In this document: piece after piece, positions 1 through 6,711 of the stretch | Position numbering within the stretch: position 1 is the stretch's first letter | Layout: each line of letters opens with the position of its first letter | Assembly (NCBI GenBank): GCA_011773795.1 | Contig: WVWW01000086.1 | Span: 21,771 to 42,145 of the forward strand | Direction: 5' to 3' | DNA from: Acidobacteriota bacterium | GTDB lineage: Bacteria; Acidobacteriota; Polarisedimenticolia; Polarisedimenticolales; Polarisedimenticolaceae | DNA length: 20,375 nucleotides | Position numbers and translations under genes: made by a program | The notes under the pieces: model-generated | What the model was told of the DNA's origin: nothing | Databases searched by the model: none | What the model saw: the letters and a program-made list of their open reading frames with translations, nothing else

Positions 1-279
1 GTTGACGCCGGGAACCGTGCGCAGGACGTCGCCGTAGTTGTCCGCCGGGGTGTTCTCGAGGTCTTCGGCCTTGACCACCGAGATCGCCGCCGGGGCGGTG
101 TCGAGGGGTTGTTCGTTCCGCGATGCGGTGACAACCACCGTCTCGGTGTAACCGCCGGGCTTGGCGGTCTCCTCCTTGTCTTTCTTCTCGTCGTCACCCT
201 CGTCCTGGGCGAGAGCCACGCCGCCGACCAGAGAGACGAACAGGATCCAGACCAACCAAGAATGCTTCTGCGGTTTCAT
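1..279 (-). CDS. TonB-dependent receptor, N-terminal part (cut by window edge)
   Basis: This is the first 93 residues of an outer-membrane TonB-dependent receptor; the rest lies beyond base 1. The ATG at 279-277 is preceded by a G-rich ribosome binding site (complement of 283-290). Residues 1-24 form a Sec signal peptide (basic start, hydrophobic core, ALA cleavage site). A charged Asp/Glu/Lys linker follows (about 26-38), then a TonB-box-like stretch ETVVVTAS (about 46-53), then the start of the plug domain, in which residues after 58 read like the usual plug opening (AAISVV, later LRTVPGVN). The receptor would import a substrate across the outer membrane using TonB energy; the substrate cannot be told from this part. 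It lies 128 bases downstream of the hybrid kinase on the same strand and appears to have its own promoter, so it could be a separate unit. Family assignment is firm. Confidence 0.88.
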   Translation of the reverse strand, partial: MKPQKHSWLVWILFVSLVGGVALAQDEGDDEKKDKEETAKPGGYTETVVVTASRNEQPLDTAPAAISVVKAEDLENTPADNYGDVLRTVPGVN

Positions 280-350
280 GCGACCCCCTTGTTTGACAGT
301 GGACGCAGCCGGGTCGGATGACGGGCCCGGGGGCGCCCGAAGGTGACCGC

Positions 351-356
351 ATCATA
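351..356 (-). promoter_or_regulatory. Possible -10 element for the partial TonB receptor
   Basis: The minus strand reads TATGAT here, one mismatch from the sigma70 consensus, about 70 bases before the receptor ATG. It lies within a short inverted repeat (GCATC/GATGC arms, 349-364). I see no convincing -35 hexamer 16-18 bases upstream; that stretch is C-rich. The rest of the 280-407 gap holds only GC-rich sequence and a weak 4-base hairpin (about 382-394) just after the kinase stop, without a T-run. Confidence 0.3.
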
Positions 357-407
357 AACGATGCTCGAGGGAAAGGGGGGGCGGGAAATGCCCGATTGGC
401 CGCAGAC

Positions 408-2366
408 CTAGGCGCCGACGGGATCTCCGGAGAGCACCCGATCGAGAGCATCGGCCAGATCTTCCGACGAGAACGGCTTGGAGACGTAGTCGTCCATCCC
501 CGCCTCGAGACAGCGTTCCCGATCGCCGGTCATGGCATGCGCCGTCAACGCGATGATCGGCGTCCGGATCGGCGCGGCCGCCTCACGCTGGCGGATTCTC
601 TCGGTCGCTTCGAAGCCGTCCATCTCCGGCATCTGTACGTCCATCAGGATCGCGTCGAAGATCTGCTTGCCATGGGCCACCAGCGCCTCGAGTCCGTTGT
701 TGGTCATCACCGCCTCGTGACCCAGTTTCTCGAGGACCCTGGCCACGACAACGCGGTTGACCTTGCTGTCCTCCGCGACCAGGATGCGTAGCCGACGCGG
801 CGACGCCTGCTGGACCTCGGTCGCGGGCGTTACGCCATCGGCCTCATCGACGCTCACACGTGTCGGGAACTCGATGCGGAACGTGCTGCCGCCATCCGGG
901 TTGCTCTCGACTTCGATTCGGCCGCCCATCATGGCGACCAGGCGGCTGGAGATCGAGAGTCCCAGCCCCGTGCCACCGAAGCGACGTGTCGTGGACCCAT
1001 CGACCTGAGAGAAAGCGTTGAAGATCAACTCACGCTTGTCCTCGGGGACGCCGATACCCGTGTCCCTGACGACCAGCTCGAGGACGACGTCCTCGGCGTC
1101 ACGGGCCACGACCCCCACGCTCAGCTCGATCCGACCGCGCTCCGTGAACTTGATCGCGTTACCCGTCAGGTTGATCAACACCTGGCGCAATCTCGTCGGG
1201 TCACCTTCGACATAGGACGGCACCTCGTCGGCGATCCGGGTGTCCAATTCGAGCTGTTTCGCGCGAGCCATCGGGCCGCACGTCCGCGCCGTTTCCCCGA
1301 CCATCGCACGCACGTCGATCGCCATGGTCTCCAGTTCCATCTTGCCGGCTTCGATCTTCGAGAAGTCCAGGATGTCGTTGATGATCGACAGCAGGTTCGC
1401 CGCGGACGAGCGAATCGTGCCGATGCATTCGCTCTGCTCGTCATCGAGCTCCGTGTCCAGCGCCAGCTCGGTCATCCCGATGATCCCGTTCATCGGCGTG
1501 CGGATCTCGTGACTCATGTTGGCCAGGAACTCCGACTTGAGCCGCGAGGATTCCTGGGCCTGCCGCTTGGCCCGTTCCAGTTCCTGCGTGCGCACGCGCA
1601 CCCGGTCTTCGAGATCGTCGCGCTCGGCGACGACTTCCGCGCGGGCGGTTTCCAGCTCCCGGGCCATCCGGTTGAAAGCGGAGGCCAGCTCTCCGATCTC
1701 GTCGTTCCGCCGGGCCGGGATCTGGACCGTCAAGTCGCCGTCGGCGATCCTGCTCGTCGCGTCGACGAGCTCGCGCAACGGCCGGGCGACGATTCGTGCC
1801 AGGCCCATGCCCAGCAGCACGCAGAGCAGCAGCAAGGCGGAGCCGGCGAGTGCGATGCGGCCCTGAAGCATCTTCGTGCGGGCCGAGGTCCGGTTGGCGG
1901 AGAGCACCAGCTCGATCTGGCCGATCTGCTCGACACGGACGACGGCGTCCCGCTCCAGCGCGAAGGTTGTGCTCTCGCCGCCGGGCTCGGCGGCGACGTG
2001 GGTGAGGATCGGCCGGTAGATCGTGATCGCATCGGCCTCGATCTGGCCCGAACCGATCGTGAGCTCGGTCAGCGAAGTGCCCTCGGAGTCGCGGACCACG
2101 ATGCGTCGGACATCCTCGTCGTTCAGCGCGGCACGGAGCGCGTTCTGGACCTCGGTGACGTTGCCCGCAAGGATCGGGAGCTCGGCGTTGTGGGCCATGG
2201 TGTCGGCGAGCAGGTGGCCACGCACTTCCAGGTCGCGCAACCCCTCGGCCTGGAGCGTCCCGCCGACGTACCAGACCGCGCCGGCGAGAATCAATGTCAG
2301 CGCCGCGGCGAACGGGACGACCATGCGGAACGCCAGCCGGTGGCGTGCGATGCGAGGCTCGCTCAT
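408..2366 (-). CDS. Membrane hybrid sensor histidine kinase (HAMP-HisKA-HATPase-REC)
   Basis: Inner-membrane hybrid histidine kinase of 652 residues. A first membrane helix (about 15-36) and a second (about 170-191) flank a periplasmic sensor domain of about 130 residues that looks CHASE8/Cache-like. HAMP follows (about 190-243, with R195-P196), then a short coiled coil. The HisKA domain has phosphoacceptor H286 in MSHEIRTPMNG. The ATPase domain has N399/N403, DTGIG (435-439) and GGTGLGL (464-470). A C-terminal receiver (about 525-645) has D576 in the LMDVQMPEMDG motif and K630. All catalytic residues are present, so it should autophosphorylate and pass phosphate to its own receiver. No Hpt or DNA-binding output domain is present, and no separate response regulator lies in the window. 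The ATG overlaps the stop of the upstream binding-protein gene by 4 bases, which implies translational coupling. The signal is unknown; the binding protein is the obvious candidate input. Confidence 0.93.
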   Translation of the reverse strand: MSEPRIARHRLAFRMVVPFAAALTLILAGAVWYVGGTLQAEGLRDLEVRGHLLADTMAHNAELPILAGNVTEVQNALRAALNDEDVRRIVVRDSEGTSLTELTIGSGQIEADAITIYRPILTHVAAEPGGESTTFALERDAVVRVEQIGQIELVLSANRTSARTKMLQGRIALAGSALLLLCVLLGMGLARIVARPLRELVDATSRIADGDLTVQIPARRNDEIGELASAFNRMARELETARAEVVAERDDLEDRVRVRTQELERAKRQAQESSRLKSEFLANMSHEIRTPMNGIIGMTELALDTELDDEQSECIGTIRSSAANLLSIINDILDFSKIEAGKMELETMAIDVRAMVGETARTCGPMARAKQLELDTRIADEVPSYVEGDPTRLRQVLINLTGNAIKFTERGRIELSVGVVARDAEDVVLELVVRDTGIGVPEDKRELIFNAFSQVDGSTTRRFGGTGLGLSISSRLVAMMGGRIEVESNPDGGSTFRIEFPTRVSVDEADGVTPATEVQQASPRRLRILVAEDSKVNRVVVARVLEKLGHEAVMTNNGLEALVAHGKQIFDAILMDVQMPEMDGFEATERIRQREAAAPIRTPIIALTAHAMTGDRERCLEAGMDDYVSKPFSSEDLADALDRVLSGDPVGA

Positions 2367-3298
2367 CGCCCGACCTCGCGGGGGGCTCGGCCCAGCACGG
2401 CCTGTGGCGTCTCGAGACCCAACCGTCCTGCCGTCGAGCGATTGATGAACACTTCCACGCCCGGCGGCTCTTCGGGCGGAACCTCCCTCACGCTACCGCC
2501 CTCGGCGACATGCAGCGCCATCTGTGCCGCACGACGTCCGACCGCCTCGGGATCGGCCGCCACGGCTGCGAGCGCCCCCGTGCGCACATAGCCCTCGGAA
2601 ACCGCAAAGAACGGCCGCCGGGAGCGAAGGCACTGGAGCAACAGCATGCGCGCGTTCGAATAGGTCAACACCGTGGGATCGGCCACGCCCCACATCCCGT
2701 CGACCCGGGCGAGCAGCAATCGAGCGGCCGTGGGGACCTCGCCCTCGTTGCGCACGACCTGGGCGAGCAGCTCGAACTCGTAGCGCTCGGCAACCTCGCG
2801 GGCGCTCTCGATCAGCGCGCCGCTATTCTGCGGGTTGTACAGCACGCCGAGGGTGCGACCCTGCGGCAACATCTCCCGCATCGCGGAGAATTGTGCGTCG
2901 AGCGAGATCGACATCGAGACACCGGTCGTCCGGGTGATATCGCGGTCGCCCGGCTCCGGCAGGTCGAGTGCCGCGGGATTGAGCACCATGGCGTAGATCA
3001 GCGGGATGTCCGTTCCCGTTTCGCGGATCTCGCGTACCGCATGCGCGCCGACGGCAACGATGGCCCGCGGTTGATTGCCGAGAAGCTGCAGAACCGCCCC
3101 GCGGTTCGATTCCGGCTCGAGGTCGATGCGTTGTACTTCCACGTGCGGTTGCAGCCCGGTCGAGATGGAATCGGCCGACTCGGCATAAGCAGAGGCGCCG
3201 GGGGAAACGACCAGGCCGACCCACGAAGCCGCGGCCAACGGGATCGACATCCCGATGAAGACAGCGAGTCCGGCCGCGATGGCGCGTCGAGAGGTCAT
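2363..3298 (-). CDS. Periplasmic substrate-binding protein, ABC_sub_bind (PF04392)-like
   Basis: A 311-residue exported protein. The ATG at 3298-3296 shares one base with the stop of the TonB receptor upstream. Residues 1-24 are a signal peptide or anchor (TSRR, then a hydrophobic run ending in AAA). The body matches the two-lobe PF04392 binding-protein pattern: an early segment ending in IVAVGAHAVREI, PLIYAMVLNPAAL (about 99-111), a TTGVSMSISL segment (124-133) and LGVLYNPQNSGALIESAREVA (150-170), and ends with a VEVFINRSTAGRLGL tail. Known members bind small ligands such as aromatic amino acids for ABC importers. No permease or ATPase gene is adjacent. Its place between an outer-membrane receptor and a sensor kinase suggests a periplasmic ligand-capture role in sensing; that is inference. 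A longer upstream reading in this frame over the receptor gene is rejected because it has arginine-rich shadow composition. Confidence 0.85.
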   Translation of the reverse strand: MTSRRAIAAGLAVFIGMSIPLAAASWVGLVVSPGASAYAESADSISTGLQPHVEVQRIDLEPESNRGAVLQLLGNQPRAIVAVGAHAVREIRETGTDIPLIYAMVLNPAALDLPEPGDRDITRTTGVSMSISLDAQFSAMREMLPQGRTLGVLYNPQNSGALIESAREVAERYEFELLAQVVRNEGEVPTAARLLLARVDGMWGVADPTVLTYSNARMLLLQCLRSRRPFFAVSEGYVRTGALAAVAADPEAVGRRAAQMALHVAEGGSVREVPPEEPPGVEVFINRSTAGRLGLETPQAVLGRAPREVGR

Positions 3299-5295
3299 CA
3301 GAAGCGAGCACCCACCTCGAGGATCCAGGTCCGACCGCGAAGCCGGGTGTCGATCGAAGCGTCGATCAGCGTCTCGAAAGGTTGCGAGTCGGTGATATTC
3401 CGGCCGATCAGGGACACGATCAGCGCCTTGTCGCGCAGGGGATAGGAGTGTCTCAACGCCAGGTCGATCAGCTCGTAGGCCGGTTGCGGGCGCACGCCGA
3501 AGACGGCGGGGAAACTGACCAGGTAGCTCGACGTGTGAACTCCCCGGAGATCGATGGTCCATCGCGGCGCAGGCCTGTAACGAGCACCGATGATGATTCG
3601 GTTCTTCGGCGCGTAGGCGGCACTCGGATCCGTGTCGGGCACGTCGACGTCCCGATAAGCCCACGCGCCCATCCAATCGAACGTGGCGTGGGGCGACCCG
3701 GTCAGCGTCAGCTCGCCGCCGCGCACGTCGAACGAATCCGATCGGTTGCCGTAGATACTGATCACGCGATCGGGGGCACCTCCGACGCCGGGGACGTACC
3801 CCGCACCGACTCGATCGATGCGATCGCAGATCCTGTTGTGATACAGATCGACACGGAGCGTCGTCGAGCGGGCGAGGTTGAACGCAACGCCTCCCTGGGT
3901 CGAGTAGATCTCCTCCCGCCGGATCGCCGGATTCCCCTGGAACGTCAACAGCACTCCCGGAGCGACGCCGGCCGGGAGGAAGTTCTGATTGATGTACCGA
4001 TCGTTCCAGGTCGGGGCGCGCGATGCGTTCGACCAGGAAGCATGGGCCACGACGGGGCGCGAGCTCGACTCCCAGACCACGCCGATACGCGGCGAAACAG
4101 CCGTATCGAGTCCCTCGAACCAGTCGGCCCGGGCGCCGGAGATGATCCTCAGGCCCTTCTTGTTCAAGTGCATCTGGTGCTGGAAGTACAGACCGCCGCT
4201 GCTCTGTTTCGACGGAGATCCCGGCAGCACGACGACGTTGCGGTTTATCGAGTCCCAACTGGATTCCACACCGAAGCTGATGTCCTGGCGTCGGGTCAGG
4301 CTGCGTTCCGCCTCGAAGGAGACCCGCAGGCGCCGGTCTTCCTCGCGTTCGTCCGCGATGCTCGTCGTCAACGTGTCGTCGGGCGGTAGCGCGTTCGGGT
4401 TGTGGCAGACGCCACAGGTCGTTCCGCGGTAGCGGTTGATCGACGCCGACCCGCGGAGCACGAACTCCCCGACGCGGCGCTCGTAGTGCGAGTCGACGAT
4501 CGTGATGCGCTGCTTGGTGGGCAACGTCGCGACACCCAGGTTATTGAAACTGCCATTGCGGCTGGAGCTCGTCAGCAGCGAGACGCGCAGGTTGCCTCTG
4601 CGGATGGCACCGTACACGTCGTCCCGCCGATGGCTCGCGTCGCCGTTGAGCATGATCGGCGTGTCGCCGTGCCGCACGCCCGCCTCGATCGTCGCCTCGA
4701 GGCTTCCGCGAACCAGTTGGATCGATGCCCGGCCCTGTCGCAGGCTGCGCTCACCCGCGGCGAGCTGGAGCCCGAACGCCTGGCCGTCGATCTCGGTCAC
4801 CGTCTCGGCGGGTTTCTTCGATACGATGTTGATCACGCCGTCGAAGGCGTTCGAGCCGTAGCGTGTCGAGACCGGCCCCTTGATGACCTCGATGCGATCG
4901 ATGCGGCTCAGCGGAAAGAAGCCGTTGTAATTGGGATGTCCCGGAAAGCCGCCCTTGTCGGGGCTGTTGTACGGCGTCCCGTCGATCAACAGGAGCAGGC
5001 GCGAGGAGAAGGGAGTGTCCCCGCTTCCCCGGATCGAGACGAAACCGCCCATCGGCGTGTATCGAACGTCCATGCCCGGGACGAAACGAAGCAGCTCGAA
5101 GATGTTGGCGACGCCCGAAGCTTCGATCTCCTCGGCGGTGATGACGTGGGTGGCTCCCGGGGCGATCTCGGAGGCGATCGGTTTGAGAGATTCCATCTCG
5201 AGCACATCGAGCTCGCGCCCGCCGTCGTCCGCTGCGGACAGCGGCAACAGAAGCAGAGACACCAAACCCACCACCCAGAATCGCTGGATCTTCAT
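3298..5295 (-). CDS. TonB-dependent outer-membrane receptor with a CXXCH motif
   Basis: A full-length receptor of 665 residues. The signal peptide is about 1-21 (ends SAA). The plug domain (about 40-165) has the usual landmarks: THVITAEEIEASG, LLRFVPGMDVR, VSIRGSG, LLLIDGTPYN, RIDRIEVIKGP, RYGSNAFDGVINIVSKK. A beta-barrel fills the rest and ends in the terminal phenylalanine typical of outer-membrane barrels (ILEVGARF). The plug layout is of the vitamin B12/colicin receptor type; the substrate is not evident. A CXXCH sequence (C294, C297, H298) sits in the barrel region, probably in a loop. A good ribosome binding site (complement of 5301-5310) precedes the ATG. It is the first gene of a receptor, binding protein and hybrid kinase operon, with overlaps of 1 and 4 bases. 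A TonB box is not obvious between the signal peptide and plug; LDVLEMES (29-36) is the likeliest place. Confidence 0.93.
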   Translation of the reverse strand: MKIQRFWVVGLVSLLLLPLSAADDGGRELDVLEMESLKPIASEIAPGATHVITAEEIEASGVANIFELLRFVPGMDVRYTPMGGFVSIRGSGDTPFSSRLLLLIDGTPYNSPDKGGFPGHPNYNGFFPLSRIDRIEVIKGPVSTRYGSNAFDGVINIVSKKPAETVTEIDGQAFGLQLAAGERSLRQGRASIQLVRGSLEATIEAGVRHGDTPIMLNGDASHRRDDVYGAIRRGNLRVSLLTSSSRNGSFNNLGVATLPTKQRITIVDSHYERRVGEFVLRGSASINRYRGTTCGVCHNPNALPPDDTLTTSIADEREEDRRLRVSFEAERSLTRRQDISFGVESSWDSINRNVVVLPGSPSKQSSGGLYFQHQMHLNKKGLRIISGARADWFEGLDTAVSPRIGVVWESSSRPVVAHASWSNASRAPTWNDRYINQNFLPAGVAPGVLLTFQGNPAIRREEIYSTQGGVAFNLARSTTLRVDLYHNRICDRIDRVGAGYVPGVGGAPDRVISIYGNRSDSFDVRGGELTLTGSPHATFDWMGAWAYRDVDVPDTDPSAAYAPKNRIIIGARYRPAPRWTIDLRGVHTSSYLVSFPAVFGVRPQPAYELIDLALRHSYPLRDKALIVSLIGRNITDSQPFETLIDASIDTRLRGRTWILEVGARF

Positions 5296-5358
5296 GACCG
5301 ACTTCCCTCTCTCGCCCCGGGCGCGCCTTAATAATGAAAGAGACCGCCCGACTCATCG

Positions 5359-5387
5359 AATATTTGGCGTCCTCCGAGGGCAGTCAA
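5359..5387 (-). promoter_or_regulatory. Candidate sigma70 promoter of the receptor-kinase operon
   Basis: On the minus strand TTGACT (complement of 5382-5387) and AATATT (5359-5364) are separated by exactly 17 bases. The first has 5 of 6 and the second 4 of 6 consensus matches. Transcription would begin near 5352 and leave a leader of about 57 bases before the ATG at 5295. It lies in the 122-base divergent gap between the receptor and the D-serine dehydratase-like gene. This is a match by eye, not a tested promoter. Confidence 0.45.
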
Positions 5388-5404
5388 ATTCCCCACTTTT
5401 TGCT

Positions 5405-5410
5405 TAGAAT
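5405..5410 (+). promoter_or_regulatory. Possible -10 element giving a leaderless transcript
   Basis: TAGAAT (5 of 6 consensus matches) lies with its last base 7 bases before the A of the ATG at 5418. The expected transcription start falls on or next to the start codon, and no Shine-Dalgarno-like sequence precedes the ATG. A -35 element at the right distance is not convincing. Confidence 0.3.
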
Positions 5411-5417
5411 CCAATGC

Positions 5418-6563
5418 ATGCAAACGCGTTTCGAACGAATCCGAACAGACGACTACCGTCTGCCCGCGGAGTGCACCCGGCGATTGTTCTCGCCCGCGTT
5501 GTTGGTCTACCTCGACCGCGTGCGCGAGAACATCCGCCGCACGATCGCGCTGGCGGGTGATGCGGATCGCTGGCGACCGCACATCAAGACCACGAAGATC
5601 CCCCGGGTCTACGCGGAGATGATTCGCGCCGGGGTGCGTCACTACAAGTGCGCCACGCTGCGTGAGGCGGAGACCTTGTTGCAGGTGGCGCGTGAAGAGG
5701 GGATCGAGGACGTCGACCTTTTGTTCGCCCATCCGCTGATCGGGCCGGCGCTCGATCGGCTGGCCGACCTGGCCGCTGCTTCACCCGGCGCTTCGGTTTC
5801 CGTTCTTTGCGAAGATCCGGAGGCGGTCGAAACCATCGATCCCTCGTTGGGTCTCTTCGTCGACATCGACCCCGGGATGCATCGGACCGGTGTCGACCCC
5901 GAGCACCCGGAGCGCATCCGGGCCATCGCCGAGAAAGCGGGTTCGCGTTTCCGCGGCCTGCACTACTACGATGGTCACATTCACGGCACAACCGCCGCGG
6001 CACGCCGCGAGCAAGCGCATCGCGGGTATCACCGGTTGCTGGAGATCGTCGAGGCTTTGAGCTCGCATGCGGACGTTCCCGAGATCGTCACCAGCGGTAC
6101 CCCGGCCTTCCCGTACGCCCTCGACTTCGAGCCTTTCCGTACGATCGTCCCGATCGTTCACCGCGTCTCGCCGGGGACCGTCGTGTTCCACGATCTGCGC
6201 AGCGAGCAACAGTTGGAGGACCTCGACCTGGTGCCTGCGGCGCTGGTCTTCGCCCGCGTCGTGAGTCGCCCACTGCCCGATCGCGTGACCGCCGACGCGG
6301 GTTCCAAATCGATCGCCGCCGAGGCGGGTGATCCGTGCGCCTTTGCGATCGGCTACCCGGGTCTCGAAGCGCTGACCCCGAGCGAGGAACACTTGCCCTT
6401 TTCCGTTCGTTCCGGACCGCGGCCCGAAAGAGGGCAGCACCTGTATTTGGTCCCACGCCACGTTTGTCCCACCGTCAACCTCGCCGAGCAGGCCCTGCTG
6501 GTCGACGGAGACGACGTCACCGTGAGTCCCGTACGGGCACGGGCGCACGAACTGCTATCCTGA
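5418..6563 (+). CDS. D-serine dehydratase-like PLP enzyme (DSD1 / alanine racemase-fold)
   Basis: A 381-residue fold-type III PLP enzyme. The N-terminal barrel begins near FSPALLVYLDRVREN (24-38), and the PLP lysine is most likely K57 in RPHIKTTK. Further barrel strands carry FVDIDPGMHRTG and the YYDGHIHG segment. The C-terminal beta domain ends with VPRHVCPTVNL, in which H348 and C350 form an HxC pair. In eukaryotic D-serine dehydratase a His and a Cys in this arrangement hold zinc, whereas D-threonine aldolase has HxD, so a D-serine dehydratase-like elimination (D-serine to pyruvate and ammonia) is favoured. The substrate is not proven. I chose the ATG at 5418 because family members have only a short stretch before the first conserved strand; an upstream in-frame ATG at 5334 would add 28 residues with no conserved feature. 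The enzyme appears cytosolic. A 42-codon membrane-protein gene follows 19 bases later. Confidence 0.85.
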   Translation: MQTRFERIRTDDYRLPAECTRRLFSPALLVYLDRVRENIRRTIALAGDADRWRPHIKTTKIPRVYAEMIRAGVRHYKCATLREAETLLQVAREEGIEDVDLLFAHPLIGPALDRLADLAAASPGASVSVLCEDPEAVETIDPSLGLFVDIDPGMHRTGVDPEHPERIRAIAEKAGSRFRGLHYYDGHIHGTTAAARREQAHRGYHRLLEIVEALSSHADVPEIVTSGTPAFPYALDFEPFRTIVPIVHRVSPGTVVFHDLRSEQQLEDLDLVPAALVFARVVSRPLPDRVTADAGSKSIAAEAGDPCAFAIGYPGLEALTPSEEHLPFSVRSGPRPERGQHLYLVPRHVCPTVNLAEQALLVDGDDVTVSPVRARAHELLS

Positions 6564-6582
6564 GCGCTTCCCGGGAGAGGGC

Positions 6583-6711
6583 ATGGTCGACGAACAAGGG
6601 ACGGAACGGGCCGCGGGGCGCTGGAGTGGTCGTGTGACTGCAATCCTGATCTCCGCGTTCATCGCGCTCGTCGTCCTGCTGATGTTCCTCGCGGTCCGCG
6701 GTCCGCTTTGA
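6583..6711 (+). CDS. Small single-helix membrane protein (42 aa)
   Basis: A 42-residue protein with a hydrophilic N-terminus (MVDEQGTERAAGRWSGR), one hydrophobic helix (about residues 19-37, ILISAFIALVVLLMFLAV) and a short basic tail ending RGPL. A purine-rich GGGAGAGG lies just before the ATG. Its TGA overlaps the TTG start of the 5'-nucleotidase gene (TTGA), so the two are probably translated together. It lies 19 bases after the dehydratase-like gene. I do not recognise a family. It could anchor or assist the exported phosphatase, or simply serve as a coupling leader. The Shine-Dalgarno signal and the clean membrane helix support a real gene. Confidence 0.6.
   Translation: MVDEQGTERAAGRWSGRVTAILISAFIALVVLLMFLAVRGPL

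Noticed and set aside
382..394. Terminator after the hybrid kinase
   Set aside because: Only a 4-base stem with no T-run; too weak to call.
2363..3298. Calling the binding protein part of a complete ABC importer
   Set aside because: No permease or ATPase gene is present on either side.
2294..3445. Long plus-strand open frame of 383 codons
   Set aside because: Antisense to the binding-protein and receptor genes, with no recognisable motif; typical GC-rich shadow.
3299..4258. In-frame upstream extension of the binding-protein gene (minus strand)
   Set aside because: It lies wholly over the TonB receptor gene in another frame, is arginine-rich and unconserved in look; the signal peptide at 3298 gives a natural start.
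5334..5417. Upstream ATG for the D-serine dehydratase-like gene
   Set aside because: The extra 28 residues have no family counterpart and would run across the divergent promoter area.
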